Below, piece after piece: positions 50,241 to 60,363 of a stretch of 64,000 bases of DNA. Below the pieces are notes generated by a model. That model did no database searches. It worked only from the letters and a program-made list of their open reading frames with translations, and was not told where the DNA came from. The stretch is taken from positions 19,438 to 83,437 of the forward strand of contig CAJFRA010000006.1 of NCBI GenBank assembly GCA_904419295.1, given 5' to 3'. Position 1 is the first letter of the stretch, and each line of letters starts with the position of its first letter. This stretch comes from Candidatus Pseudobutyricicoccus lothianensis. GTDB lineage: Bacteria; Bacillota; Clostridia; Oscillospirales; Butyricicoccaceae. Made by a program: the position numbers and the translations under genes.

Positions 50241-51671
50241 ATGCAGGACAAGCTCCATGAGGAATGCGGTGTTTTTGGCATTTATGACAATGGCGACGAC
50301 CTGGATGTGGTGACTTCTACTTATTTGGCTCTTTATGCGTTGCAGCATCGGGGGCAGGAAAGCTGCGGCATCGCGGTGAATGACGACGGTGTGATCCGCG
50401 GCTATAAGGATCTGGGGCTTGTGACCGATGTATTCAAGCCCCAGGTATTGGAAAGCTTGGGCACGGGCAAAATGGCTGTGGGCCATTGCCTGTATGGCAC
50501 GGCGGAAAGCAACCGGCGGGAAAATGCCCAGCCCATGACCATACGCCATGTGAAAGGCCAGATGGCCATTGCCAGCAACGGCAGTATCCTCAATGCGCTG
50601 GAACTGCGGGAGAAGCTGGAGCTGCAGGGAGCCATTTTCCACTCCACCAGTGCAGCCGAGCTGCTGGCCCACATGATCACCCGGGAACGGCTGACGGCCC
50701 ATTCCATCGAAGAGGCCATCTGCCAGGCCATGGACAAGCTGTACGGCGTCTATTCGATGATCGTGATGTCGCCAAAGAAGCTGATCGGCGTGCGAGACCC
50801 GCTGGGGCTGCGGCCGCTGAGCATTGGGCAGTGCGGCAACAGCTATGTGCTGGCCTCGGAGACCACTGCGCTGGACAGCATGGGGGCCCACTTCGTGCGG
50901 GATGTACGGCCGGGAGAGATCGTGATCATCGATGAAAACGGTCTGCGCAGCATTGACAAGCACTGCGGAAAGAAAAGCCACCTTTGCGTGTTCGAATTCG
51001 TCTATTTTGCCCGCCCCGATTCGGTGATCGAAGGCACGAGCGTGCACATGGCCCGGCAAAAAATGGGCGCGTTTCTGGCCCAGGAACACCCGGTGGAAGC
51101 CGACTTGGTGATGGGCGTGCCCGACAGCGGCAATGACGCTGCCTTGGGCTATGCCAATGAATCGGGTATCCCCTATGGCATCGGTTTGATCAAGAATAAG
51201 TACATTGGCCGCACGTTTATTTTAAACACCCAGCGGCAGCGGGAAAACGCCGTGCGCATCAAGCTCAACGCCATTGCCGAGGTGGTGCGGGGCAAACGCA
51301 TTGTGCTGGTGGACGATTCCATCGTTCGGGGCACGACCAGCGCCCGCATCGTGCGGCTGCTGCGGGAAGCCGGTGTGAAAGAGGTGCATATGCGCATTTC
51401 TTCGCCGCCGTTCCGCTACCCCTGCTACTTTGGCACAGACATCGACTCGCCGGAACGGTTGATCGCCAACAAGATGACCGTCGAGGAGATCGGCCAAAAG
51501 ATCGGCGTAGACTCCCTGGGGTTTTTGAGCTTGGAAAACATCGTCAAAGTGGCTGAAAAATCCGACTGTGCGTTTTGCACCGGCTGCTTCAGCGGCGAAT
51601 ACCCGCTGTGTGTAGACGATGCAGGGCGTGTCTCCAAGTTCGATTTGAAATTCAGCGAACAGATAGATTGA
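50241..51671 (+). CDS. purF: Amidophosphoribosyltransferase
   Basis: 476 residues. Committed step: PRPP plus glutamine to phosphoribosylamine. A short propeptide MQDKLHEE precedes Cys9 (ECGVFGIYD), the Ntn glutaminase nucleophile exposed by self-cleavage; PRTase loop [15 protein letters not shown]-terminal cysteines (CAFCTGC with upstream CYFGTD) are the 4Fe-4S ligands of the Bacillus-type enzyme. AGGAGG upstream. Confidence 0.97.
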   Translation: MQDKLHEECGVFGIYDNGDDLDVVTSTYLALYALQHRGQESCGIAVNDDGVIRGYKDLGLVTDVFKPQVLESLGTGKMAVGHCLYGTAESNRRENAQPMTIRHVKGQMAIASNGSILNALELREKLELQGAIFHSTSAAELLAHMITRERLTAHSIEEAICQAMDKLYGVYSMIVMSPKKLIGVRDPLGLRPLSIGQCGNSYVLASETTALDSMGAHFVRDVRPGEIVIIDENGLRSIDKHCGKKSHLCVFEFVYFARPDSVIEGTSVHMARQKMGAFLAQEHPVEADLVMGVPDSGNDAALGYANESGIPYGIGLIKNKYIGRTFILNTQRQRENAVRIKLNAIAEVVRGKRIVLVDDSIVRGTTSARIVRLLREAGVKEVHMRISSPPFRYPCYFGTDIDSPERLIANKMTVEEIGQKIGVDSLGFLSLENIVKVAEKSDCAFCTGCFSGEYPLCVDDAGRVSKFDLKFSEQID

Positions 51672-51682
51672 GAGGGCGATTT

Positions 51683-52714
51683 ATGAAGAGTTTTAGCGAC
51701 AGTTACAAGGCGGCGGGCGTAGATGTGACCGCCGGTTACAAAGCGGTGGAACTGATGAAGCAGCACACGGCCCGCACGATGATCCCCGGCGTGCTCTCCG
51801 GATTGGGCGGCTTTGGTGGCCTGTTTGAAATGGATCTTTCCGGCATGGAGCACCCGGTGCTGGTTTCGGGCACCGACGGCGTGGGCACCAAGCTGAAGCT
51901 GGCTTTTCTGCTGGATAAGCACGACACCGTGGGCATCGACTGCGTAGCCATGTGCGTCAACGACGTGGTGTGCGCCGGCGCCAAGCCTTTGTTCTTTTTG
52001 GATTATATCGCCTGCGGCAAAAATCAGCCGGAAAAGATCGCCTCCATCGTCTCTGGCGTGGCGGAAGGCTGCGTACAGGCTGGCTGCGCGCTGATCGGCG
52101 GCGAGACTGCGGAGATGCCCGGCTTTTATGCGGCAGATGAATACGACTTGGCCGGCTTTACAGTGGGCGCGGTAGACAAAGCCCGGATCTTGGACCAAAG
52201 CCGTGTGCAGCCAGGCGATGTGCTGGTGGCGCTGCCCTCTTCCGGTGTGCACAGCAACGGCTTTTCCCTGGTGCGCAAAGTGTTCGACGTGGAAAACAAG
52301 AAAAATTTCTACAGCGAAGAGCTGGGCACCACTTTGTGGGAAAGCCTGCTGACCCCGACGCGCATCTATGTCAAGCAGGTGCTGGCCCTGATGGAACAGG
52401 TCAAAGTCAAATCTGTCTGCCATATCACAGGGGGCGGCTTTTATGAGAACATCCCCCGCGCCCTGCCCGATGGGTTGAGCGCCAAGATTGAAAAGAAAGC
52501 CGTGCGTACACCGCCCATCTTCCGGCTGATCCAAGCGGAGGGCAACGTGCCGGAAAAAGATATGTTTAACACCTATAACATGGGCGTTGGCATGTGCTGC
52601 ATCGTGGCCAAAGAAGAGGCGGACCGGGCGCTGGAAGCGCTGAAAGCCCAAGGAGAAGACGCTTATGTGCTGGGCGAAGTGGTAGAAAGCGACGAGGGCG
52701 TGATCCTGTGGTAA
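51683..52714 (+). CDS. purM: Phosphoribosylformylglycinamidine cyclo-ligase (AIR synthetase)
   Basis: 343 residues. [59 protein letters not shown] and [13 protein letters not shown] are family motifs. Closes the imidazole ring of AIR. AGAGGGCG upstream of ATG; overlaps purN by 7 nt. Confidence 0.97.
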   Translation: MKSFSDSYKAAGVDVTAGYKAVELMKQHTARTMIPGVLSGLGGFGGLFEMDLSGMEHPVLVSGTDGVGTKLKLAFLLDKHDTVGIDCVAMCVNDVVCAGAKPLFFLDYIACGKNQPEKIASIVSGVAEGCVQAGCALIGGETAEMPGFYAADEYDLAGFTVGAVDKARILDQSRVQPGDVLVALPSSGVHSNGFSLVRKVFDVENKKNFYSEELGTTLWESLLTPTRIYVKQVLALMEQVKVKSVCHITGGGFYENIPRALPDGLSAKIEKKAVRTPPIFRLIQAEGNVPEKDMFNTYNMGVGMCCIVAKEEADRALEALKAQGEDAYVLGEVVESDEGVILW

Positions 52715-53328
52715 AGATCGGGGTGCTGGTGTCGGGCGGCGGCACCAACTTGCAGGCTTTGCTGGATGCGCAAGACCAAGGCCGGCTGCACAGCGGCCAG
52801 ATCGCCTTGGTGGTCTCCAGCCAGGCTGGGGCGTATGCGCTGGAACGGGCCAAACAGCATGGGGTGGAAAGCGCCACCCTGGCCCGCAAGGCCTTTGCCA
52901 GCCAAGCGGAATACGACAGCGCCATGGTGGAGCTGCTCCGCTGCCACGACATCGATGTGGTGGTGTTGGCCGGCTTTCTCAGTGTGCTGGGCCCTGCAAT
53001 GGTGCAGGCTTTTCCGAACCGCATTCTAAACGTACATCCTTCGCTGATCCCCAGTTTTTGCGGCAAGGGATATTACGGGCTGAAGGTCCACGAAGCGGCG
53101 CTGGCCCGTGGGGTCAAGGTGACGGGAGCCACGGTGCATCTGGTCAACGAGATCACAGACGGCGGCCCCATCCTGCTGCAAAAGGCGGTAGAGGTGCTGC
53201 CCGGCGACACGGCGGAGACGCTGCAGCACCGGGTGATGGAACAGGCTGAGTGGGTGCTGCTGCCCCAAGCCACTGAAATGGTGTGTGCTGCCGTGACACA
53301 ACAGAAAAAGGAGAACGCTGGATCATGA
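52708..53328 (+). CDS. purN: Phosphoribosylglycinamide formyltransferase
   Basis: 206 residues. [55 protein letters not shown] and [16 protein letters not shown] carry the catalytic Asn-His-Asp set. Transfers formyl from 10-formyl-THF to GAR. GTG start inside the purM end, with GAGGGCG upstream: tight coupling. Confidence 0.97.
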   Translation: MVKIGVLVSGGGTNLQALLDAQDQGRLHSGQIALVVSSQAGAYALERAKQHGVESATLARKAFASQAEYDSAMVELLRCHDIDVVVLAGFLSVLGPAMVQAFPNRILNVHPSLIPSFCGKGYYGLKVHEAALARGVKVTGATVHLVNEITDGGPILLQKAVEVLPGDTAETLQHRVMEQAEWVLLPQATEMVCAAVTQQKKENAGS

Positions 53329-54035
53329 ATGTATATGAAACCGGCTCCTTGGCAGAAAAGCTGCGGAGCAATACTTATCCCGGCCGGGGCATCGTGCTGG
53401 GGCTGACGGCCGATGGCACTCATTCGGTAGCCGCCTATTTCATCATGGGCCGCAGCCAAAACAGCCGCAACCGGGTGTTCGTAGAGGAGCCCGACGGCAT
53501 CCGCACCCAGGCGTTTGACCCGGCCAAGCTGGAGGACCCCAGCTTGATTATCTACCACCCGGTACGCCAGGTGGGGCGGGGCCTCATCGTGACGAACGGC
53601 GACCAGACGGACACCATCCGGGCGTTTTTGGAAAAAGGGCTGCCTATGGAACAAGCGCTGCGCACACGGGAATTCGAGCCCGACGGCCCCAACTGGACAC
53701 CGCGCATCTCGGGACTTTTGAGCCCGGATGGCAGCTATAAAATGTCCATTTTAAAAGCGGCGGATGAAAAGGGGAGCGCTTGCCTGCGCCAGACCTTTGA
53801 ATACCCGGGCCAGCCGGGAGTGGGCCACTTTTTACACACCTATGTGTGCGACGGCGACCCCATCCCCACCTTCAAGGGCGAACCGGAGCGTGTAGCCATT
53901 GAAGGCGGTCTGGATGCTTTCACCGACTTGATCTGGGAAAGCCTGGACCCGCAAAACAAAGTATCCCTTTACGTGCGCTATACTTGCCTGGAGACCGGGG
54001 AGCATGCGTGCCGTATACGGAATAAGAATCAGTAA
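53325..54035 (+). CDS. IMP cyclohydrolase (PurO-like)
   Basis: 236 residues. Homologous in pattern to the archaeal-type IMP cyclohydrolase family (PF07826): NTYPGRGIVLGLTADG, AYFIMGRSQNSRNRVF, PSLIIYHPVR, VTNGDQTDTI, EFEPDGPNWTPRISGLL and FLHTYVCDG. Closes FAICAR to IMP, replacing the N-terminal half of PurH. Starts within the purN stop (ATGA) and is followed after 12 nt by a stand-alone AICAR transformylase, so together they substitute for bifunctional PurH. Confidence 0.9.
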   Translation: MNVYETGSLAEKLRSNTYPGRGIVLGLTADGTHSVAAYFIMGRSQNSRNRVFVEEPDGIRTQAFDPAKLEDPSLIIYHPVRQVGRGLIVTNGDQTDTIRAFLEKGLPMEQALRTREFEPDGPNWTPRISGLLSPDGSYKMSILKAADEKGSACLRQTFEYPGQPGVGHFLHTYVCDGDPIPTFKGEPERVAIEGGLDAFTDLIWESLDPQNKVSLYVRYTCLETGEHACRIRNKNQ

Positions 54036-54047
54036 AGGAGCCCACCC

Positions 54048-55226
54048 ATGACAGAATTTGAGCTGAAATATGGCTGCAACCCCAACCAAAAGCCGGCCAA
54101 AATTTTTATGAAAGATGGTTCTCAGCTGCCGGTGCAAGTGCTCAATGGCAAGCCTGGATACATCAACTTTTTAGACGCTTTCAACTCCTGGCAGCTGGTG
54201 CGGGAGCTGAAAGAAGCCACTGGATTGCCGTCGGCCGCCTCTTTCAAGCACGTTTCACCGGCGGGCGCCGCTGTGGGGCATCCGCTGACCGATGTGGAAC
54301 GGCAGATGTATTTTGTGAGCGAAAAGGGCCCGTTGAGCCCCATTGCCTGTGCCTATATCCGGGCGCGGGGGGCCGACCGCCTGTGCTCCTATGGAGACTG
54401 GGCGGCGTTGAGCGATGTGTGCGATGCGGATACTGCCCGCTATATCAAGCCGGAAGTGTCCGACGGCATCATCGCCCCGGGCTACACCGATGAGGCGCTG
54501 GCCATTTTGAAAGAGAAGAAAAAGGGGCGTTACAACGTCATTCAAGTAGACGCCTCCTATGTGCCCAGCGCCCAAGAGTGTAAGGACGTGTTTGGCGTCA
54601 CGTTTGAACAGGGGCACAATTTCTGCAAGATCGATGAAAGCTTGCTGCAAAACATCGTCACAGAAAACAAAGAGCTGCCGCAGCAAGCCAAAGTGGATAT
54701 GATCGTGGCGCTGATCACGCTCAAATACACCCAGTCCAACTCGGTATGCTATGTGAAAAACGGCCAGGCCATCGGCGTAGGCGCCGGCCAGCAGAGCCGC
54801 ATCCACTGTACCCGCTTGGCAGGGCAGAAGGCGGATAACTGGTATCTGCGCCAGCACCCGAAAGTGCTGGGCCTGCAGTTTTTGCCCGGCGTCCGCCGGC
54901 CGGACCGGGACAATGCCATCGACGTTTACACCTCAGAGGAGTATGAGGACGTGCTGGCAGAGGGCGTATGGCAGACTATTTTTCAAGTCAAGCCCCCCGT
55001 TTTGACTGCCCAGGAGAAAAAAGAGTGGATCGCCACCCAATCCGGCGTGACAGTAGGATCTGACGCCTTCTTCCCCTTTGGCGACAATGTGGAGCGGGCC
55101 CGCAAGAGTGGCGTGCAATACATTGCAGAGCCTGGCGGCTCCATTCGGGATGACAACGTCATCGACACTGCCAACAAATATGGCATCGTCATGGCCTTTA
55201 CCGGCCTGCGGCTATTCCATCATTGA
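54048..55226 (+). CDS. purH: AICAR formyltransferase (stand-alone, PurH C-terminal type)
   Basis: 392 residues. Corresponds to the AICAR transformylase domain: ELKYGCNPNQKPAKI, ASFKHVSPAGAAVG (catalytic Lys-His), SNSVCYVKNGQAIGVGAGQQSRIHCTRLA, SDAFFPFGDNVERA and GGSIRDDNVIDTANKYGIVM. The MGS-like IMP cyclohydrolase half of PurH is missing and is supplied by the preceding gene. AAAGGAG before the ATG. Confidence 0.95.
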   Translation: MTEFELKYGCNPNQKPAKIFMKDGSQLPVQVLNGKPGYINFLDAFNSWQLVRELKEATGLPSAASFKHVSPAGAAVGHPLTDVERQMYFVSEKGPLSPIACAYIRARGADRLCSYGDWAALSDVCDADTARYIKPEVSDGIIAPGYTDEALAILKEKKKGRYNVIQVDASYVPSAQECKDVFGVTFEQGHNFCKIDESLLQNIVTENKELPQQAKVDMIVALITLKYTQSNSVCYVKNGQAIGVGAGQQSRIHCTRLAGQKADNWYLRQHPKVLGLQFLPGVRRPDRDNAIDVYTSEEYEDVLAEGVWQTIFQVKPPVLTAQEKKEWIATQSGVTVGSDAFFPFGDNVERARKSGVQYIAEPGGSIRDDNVIDTANKYGIVMAFTGLRLFHH

Positions 55227-55244
55227 TCCAGAGACAAAGGTCGG

Positions 55245-55274
55245 TCCCCCACAGGGAAGCTTCCCTGTGGGGGA
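55245..55274 (+). repeat. Perfect 30-bp palindrome between AICAR transformylase and purD
   Basis: TCCCCCACAGGGAAG (55245-55259) and its exact reverse complement (55260-55274). No T-run follows, so it is more likely an mRNA processing/stability hairpin or partial terminator that separates operon segments than a full stop. Confidence 0.8.
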
Positions 55275-55307
55275 GGCGGCCAATCGGCACAAAATGAGGG
55301 TTGTTTC

Positions 55308-56591
55308 ATGAAAATTGCTGTCATCGGCGGCGGCGGCCGTGAACATGCCGTGATCAAAAAGTTGAAAGAAAACAAACGAGTGACCAAAGTCTATGCTTTG
55401 CCGGGCAACGGAGGAATTGCCCAAGACGCCGTCTGTGTGGCCATCAAAGCCACCGATGTGGAGGGCGTTGTGGAATTCGCCAAGCGGGAGCAGATCGACT
55501 TGGTGGTGGTGACGCCCGACGATCCGCTGGCCCTCGGCATGGTGGACCGGCTGCAACAGGCGGGCATCCGCGCTTTTGGCCCGACGGCAAAGGCGGCGGA
55601 GATCGAGAGCAGCAAGGTGTTCGCCAAAGAGCTGATGAAAAAATACCACATCCCGACAGCGGATTATGAGGTGTTCGACAATTTGGAGAACGCCATGGCC
55701 TATATCCGCTCCCGGGCAAAATACCCGGTGGTCATCAAGGCCGACGGCCTGGCCTTGGGAAAAGGCGTTATCATCGCCGAAAACGAAGTGGCGGCCAAAG
55801 AGGCCTTGCAGGCCATTATGAACGACAAGATCTTTGGCAACAGCGGCGATAAAGTGATCGTGGAAGAATTTTTGCAAGGCCCGGAGATTTCGGTTTTGAC
55901 ATTTACCGATGGCAAAACTGTGGCACCGATGGTGACATCCATGGATCATAAGCGGGCTTATGATGGAGACGAAGGCCCCAACACCGGCGGTATGGGCACT
56001 GTGGCCCCCAACCCCTTCTATACGCCGGCAGTGGCAAAGCGGTGCATGGAGGAGATCTTCCTGCCCACGATCCAGGCGATGAATCAAGAAGGCCGTGTTT
56101 TTCAGGGGTGCTTGTATTTTGGCCTGATGTTGACAGAAGAGGGGCCAAAGGTCATTGAGTACAACTGCCGCTTTGGCGACCCGGAGACCCAAGTGGTATT
56201 GCCTTTGCTGAAAAGTGACTTGCTGGATGTGTTTGAGGCGGTGATCGAAGGCCGGCTGGACCAGCAAAAAGTTGCGTTTGCCAAGCAGGCGGCCTGCTGC
56301 GTGATCTTGGCTTCGGGCGGTTACCCCAAAAACTACTACACAGGCCTACCCATCACCGGCATCGAAGAGGCTCAAGCCATGCCGGGGGTTTCGATATACC
56401 ACGCAGGCACCAAAGTGGAAGATGGAAACCTGCTGACGGCCGGCGGCCGTGTGCTGGGTGTGACCGCTGTGGCGAAAGACCTGCCCCAGGCCATTCAGCG
56501 GGCCTATGATGCGGCGGGCAAGATTCATTTTGACAACATGCATTTCCGCAGGGACATCGGCAAGCGGGCTTTGGAACAGAGGGGGAATTGA
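55308..56591 (+). CDS. purD: Phosphoribosylamine-glycine ligase
   Basis: 427 residues, ATP-grasp. AVIGGGGREHAVIKKL, GNGGIAQDAV, VVIKADGLALGKGVIIAE, EEFLQGPEISVLTFTDG and KRAYDGDEGPNTGGMGTVAP are diagnostic. Makes GAR. GAGGG is about 8 nt upstream of the ATG. purL begins 1 nt after its stop. Confidence 0.97.
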   Translation: MKIAVIGGGGREHAVIKKLKENKRVTKVYALPGNGGIAQDAVCVAIKATDVEGVVEFAKREQIDLVVVTPDDPLALGMVDRLQQAGIRAFGPTAKAAEIESSKVFAKELMKKYHIPTADYEVFDNLENAMAYIRSRAKYPVVIKADGLALGKGVIIAENEVAAKEALQAIMNDKIFGNSGDKVIVEEFLQGPEISVLTFTDGKTVAPMVTSMDHKRAYDGDEGPNTGGMGTVAPNPFYTPAVAKRCMEEIFLPTIQAMNQEGRVFQGCLYFGLMLTEEGPKVIEYNCRFGDPETQVVLPLLKSDLLDVFEAVIEGRLDQQKVAFAKQAACCVILASGGYPKNYYTGLPITGIEEAQAMPGVSIYHAGTKVEDGNLLTAGGRVLGVTAVAKDLPQAIQRAYDAAGKIHFDNMHFRRDIGKRALEQRGN

Positions 56592-56592
56592 G

Positions 56593-59500
56593 ATGGCGGT
56601 TTTTCGAATCTTTGTAGAGAAGAAACCCGGCTTTGACGTGGAGGCGCGGCAGCTGTTGGCCGATATCAACGGTTTGCTGCAAATTGGCAGTGTGGAAAAA
56701 GTGCGGCTGTTGAACCGCTACGACGTAGAGGGCATTGACCGGGCCTTGTTCGACCAGTGCGTGCCCACCGTGTTTTCCGAGCCCCAGGTAGACCGGGCCA
56801 CGGAGGAGATGGACGTGCCGGGAGCACTGGTCTTTGCCAGCGAATATCTGCCCGGCCAATACGACCAGCGGGCGGATTCCTGCGCCCAGTGCATCCAGTT
56901 CGTCTCCCAGGGGGAGCGGCCTACTGTGCGCACAGCCCGGATCTATGCCCTATATGGCAACATCCGCCCAGAAGAACTGGCGGCCATCAAAAAATACGTC
57001 ATCAACCCGGTGGAGAGCCGGGAAGCCTCCCTGGAGAGCTACGACACTCTGCAGGTACAGTATGACATCCCCACCCAGGTGGAAACGCTGGAAGGTTTTA
57101 CGCAGCTGGATGAAGAGGGGTTGGCCCAGTTTATCCGCACCTACGGCTTGGCGATGGATCAAGACGACATCCGCTTCTGCCGGGACTATTTCCGCCAGGA
57201 GGGGCGGCAGCCTACCATCACAGAGATCCGCATGATCGATACCTATTGGTCGGACCATTGCCGCCACACCACCTTTTCAACGATCATCGACCAGGTGGAG
57301 ATCGGCGACGAAGCGGCCCAAAAGAGCTTTGCCATGTATCAGAATTTGCGGGGCGAGGTCTACGCAGGCCGCCAGGAAAAGCCCATGACCTTGATGGATC
57401 TGGCGACCATTGGCGCAAAATATCTGAAAAAGACCGGCGCTCTCACCGACTTGGATGAGTCGGAAGAGATCAATGCCTGCTCGGTAAAGATCGATGTGGA
57501 AGTGGAAGGGGAGATCCAGCAATGGATCTTGATGTTTAAAAACGAGACCCACAACCATCCTACAGAGATCGAGCCCTTTGGCGGTGCCGCCACCTGCATT
57601 GGCGGTGCCATCCGCGACCCGCTGTCGGGCCGCAGCTATGTTTACCAGGCCATGCGCGTCACCGGCGCGGCAGATCCCCGGAAGCCCATTGACGAGACGC
57701 TGCCCGGCAAACTGCCTCAGCGGAAGATCGTACAGACTGCGGCGGCCGGTTACAGCTCCTATGGCAACCAGATCGGCCTAGCCACCGGCTTGGTCCACGA
57801 GATCTATCACCCGGGCTATGTGGCCAAGCGTATGGAGATCGGCGCTGTGGTAGGCGCGGCGCCGGCAGAGAATATCCGCCGTGAACGCCCCCAGCCCGGC
57901 GACGCCATCATTTTGCTGGGCGGCCGCACCGGGCGGGACGGCTGCGGTGGGGCCACCGGCTCTTCGAAGGCCCATACCCAGCAGTCGCTGGAGACTTGCG
58001 GCGCGGAAGTGCAAAAAGGCAACGCGCCGGAAGAGCGGAAGATCCAACGGCTGTTCCGCGACAAAGCAGTGACCCGGCTCATCAAGCGGTGCAATGACTT
58101 TGGAGCCGGCGGCGTATCGGTAGCCATCGGTGAGCTGGCCGACGGCCTGGACATTGACCTAAACCGGGTGACGAAGAAATACGAAGGCCTGGACGGCACC
58201 GAGCTGGCCATTTCTGAATCCCAGGAGCGTATGGCCGTCGTGGTGGCAGCCAAAGATGTGGAAGAGTTTTTGCAGCGGGCTGCCGATGAAAACCTGGAAG
58301 CGACAGTGGTGGCCCAAGTGACAGAAGAGCCCCGGCTGGTGATGCGCTGGAACGGCAACACCATCGTCGACCTTTCCCGTGCCTTCCTCAACTCCAACGG
58401 CGCAGAAAAACACATCGGGGTAAAGATCGAGGCCCCGTCCCTGGAGGAAGAAGAGCATCTGGCGGCCACTGGGGCCAACTACAAAGAGGTGCTGGGCCGG
58501 CTGAATGTGTGTTCGGAAAAAGGCCTGATCCAGCGGTTTGACAGCACCATCGGCGCAGGCACTGTGCTGATGCCCTTGGGTGGCAAGAACCAGATCACCC
58601 CGGCCCAAGCCATGGCGGCCAAGATCCCCGTGCTGGGCCGTGAGACCAAGACCTGCTCGGTGATGGCGTATGGCTTCGATCCGTTTTTGAGCCAGCAGAG
58701 CCCTTATCGGGGCGCTTACCAGGCAGTGGTGGAATCGGTCTGCAAGCTGACGGCTACAGGCGCTTCCCACAAAAACTGCCATCTGACCTTCCAGGAATAC
58801 TTTGAGCGGCTGGGTACAGCGCCAGAGCGTTGGGGCAAACCCATGGCAGCTTTGTTGGGCGCGCTGGAGGCGCAGAAGCAACTGAAGGCCGGTGCCATTG
58901 GCGGCAAAGACAGCATGTCCGGCAGTTTTGACGACATCGATGTGCCGCCCACTCTGGTCAGCTTTGCCATTGCAGCAGCCAATACCGACAACCTGATCTC
59001 GCCGGAATTCAAGCAAGCCGGCAGCCGGGTGGTATTGGTGCAGGCTCAGGCAGAAGGGGCTCTGTTCCAGGAAGAGAGCTTGCTGCATACATTGGATACA
59101 GTGGAGCAGCTGATCGCCCAGAAGAAGGTGCGCAGCGCTTATGTGCCCGGCGCAGGCGGCATCGGCGCCGCTATCGCTGTGATGTGCTTTGGCAATGGCT
59201 TGGGTTTTGCCTACGACCGGGCGGAAAACTTGTTTGATACGGTGCGGGGCGCTTTCTTGCTGGAACTGACGGAAGACGCTCCTCTGGTAGGCGAGTTGGT
59301 CGGCCACACGATGGAAGAACCGGCCATTGCATTCCCTGGCGGCGAAACACTGCCTTTGGCAGAGCTTCAGGCGGCATACGAAGCCACGCTGGAACCCATC
59401 TTCCCCTGCAAGACCGAGAGCCAGGGTCAAGTGCCTGTGTATTCCTACCAAACTACCCAGCGGGTAGCTCCGGCCGTCCGGGTGGCGAAGCCCCATGTTT

Positions 59501-60288
59501 TGATCCCGGTGTTCCCAGGCACCAACTGCGAATTTGATACGGCCCGGGCCTTCCAGAAAGCGGGAGCGGAACCGGAGATCTTGGTGCTCAAGAACTTGAC
59601 GCCGGCCCAGCTCACCGAATCGGTGGAGCGAATGGAGCAGGCCATTGGCCGCAGCCAGATCCTGGCTTTGCCGGGCGGCTTTTCCGGCGGCGACGAGCCC
59701 GATGGGTCGGCCAAATTCATCACGGCTTTCTTCCGCAACCCCCGTATCACCCAGGCGGTACATGCCCTGCTGCAACAGCGGGATGGCCTGATGCTGGGCG
59801 TCTGCAACGGCTTCCAAGCGCTGATCAAGCTGGGGCTGCTGCCCTATGGGGAAATTCGCGACTTGGGCGAAGAAGATGCCACGTTGACATATAACGTCAT
59901 CGGCCGGCATCAGTCCGGACTGGTGCACACCCGCGTGTGTTCCAACAAATCCCCCTGGCTGATGCTGCACGAAGTGGGCCAGGTGCATACCATTGCCATT
60001 TCCCACGGGGAGGGCCGGTTTGTGGCACCCCAGAGCCTGATCGACCAACTGGCGGCCAACGGTCAGATCGCCACTCAATATGTGGATCTGGCAGGCGATC
60101 CCACGATGGATGTGGCCTTCAACCCCAATGGGGCCTACCAGGCCATTGAAGGCATCACATCGCCGGATGGCCGTGTGTTCGGCAAAATGGGCCACACAGA
60201 ACGCCATGGCGATAACTTGTATAAGAATGTGCCGGGCGACAGAGACCAGCGGATCTTTGAAGGCGCTGTGCAATATTACGCTTTGTAA
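56593..60288 (+). CDS. purL: Phosphoribosylformylglycinamidine synthase (single-chain)
   Basis: 1231 residues, the long form holding PurS-like N-domain, PurL synthase body and class I glutaminase. Motifs: IDTYWSDHCRHTTF near 220, NETHNHPTEIEPFGGAATCIGG near 320, GGRTGRDGCGGATGSS near 440, and a C-terminal amidotransferase (LIPVFPGTNCEFDTARAF, ALPGGFSGGDE, MLGVCNGFQALIKLG with nucleophile Cys). Converts FGAR to FGAM. Preferred ATG is 56593, immediately after purD. Last gene of the pur operon. Confidence 0.97.
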   Translation: MAVFRIFVEKKPGFDVEARQLLADINGLLQIGSVEKVRLLNRYDVEGIDRALFDQCVPTVFSEPQVDRATEEMDVPGALVFASEYLPGQYDQRADSCAQCIQFVSQGERPTVRTARIYALYGNIRPEELAAIKKYVINPVESREASLESYDTLQVQYDIPTQVETLEGFTQLDEEGLAQFIRTYGLAMDQDDIRFCRDYFRQEGRQPTITEIRMIDTYWSDHCRHTTFSTIIDQVEIGDEAAQKSFAMYQNLRGEVYAGRQEKPMTLMDLATIGAKYLKKTGALTDLDESEEINACSVKIDVEVEGEIQQWILMFKNETHNHPTEIEPFGGAATCIGGAIRDPLSGRSYVYQAMRVTGAADPRKPIDETLPGKLPQRKIVQTAAAGYSSYGNQIGLATGLVHEIYHPGYVAKRMEIGAVVGAAPAENIRRERPQPGDAIILLGGRTGRDGCGGATGSSKAHTQQSLETCGAEVQKGNAPEERKIQRLFRDKAVTRLIKRCNDFGAGGVSVAIGELADGLDIDLNRVTKKYEGLDGTELAISESQERMAVVVAAKDVEEFLQRAADENLEATVVAQVTEEPRLVMRWNGNTIVDLSRAFLNSNGAEKHIGVKIEAPSLEEEEHLAATGANYKEVLGRLNVCSEKGLIQRFDSTIGAGTVLMPLGGKNQITPAQAMAAKIPVLGRETKTCSVMAYGFDPFLSQQSPYRGAYQAVVESVCKLTATGASHKNCHLTFQEYFERLGTAPERWGKPMAALLGALEAQKQLKAGAIGGKDSMSGSFDDIDVPPTLVSFAIAAANTDNLISPEFKQAGSRVVLVQAQAEGALFQEESLLHTLDTVEQLIAQKKVRSAYVPGAGGIGAAIAVMCFGNGLGFAYDRAENLFDTVRGAFLLELTEDAPLVGELVGHTMEEPAIAFPGGETLPLAELQAAYEATLEPIFPCKTESQGQVPVYSYQTTQRVAPAVRVAKPHVLIPVFPGTNCEFDTARAFQKAGAEPEILVLKNLTPAQLTESVERMEQAIGRSQILALPGGFSGGDEPDGSAKFITAFFRNPRITQAVHALLQQRDGLMLGVCNGFQALIKLGLLPYGEIRDLGEEDATLTYNVIGRHQSGLVHTRVCSNKSPWLMLHEVGQVHTIAISHGEGRFVAPQSLIDQLAANGQIATQYVDLAGDPTMDVAFNPNGAYQAIEGITSPDGRVFGKMGHTERHGDNLYKNVPGDRDQRIFEGAVQYYAL

Positions 60289-60305
60289 CACGGCAGATTA
60301 TCAAA

Positions 60306-60338
60306 AAAGGCAACCTTCCCATGGGAAGGTTGCCTTTT
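60306..60338 (+). terminator. Terminator of the pur operon
   Basis: GGCAACCTTCCC-AT-GGGAAGGTTGCC: 12-bp perfect stem, then TTTT; A-rich on the left, so also usable by the convergent AbrB gene. Confidence 0.95.
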
Positions 60339-60363
60339 GTTGCCTTAAAGCGGTGATGAGAGA

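Noticed and set aside
58159..60291. 710-codon minus-strand open frame opposite purL
   Set aside because: Shadow of purL; no motifs and no plausible start.
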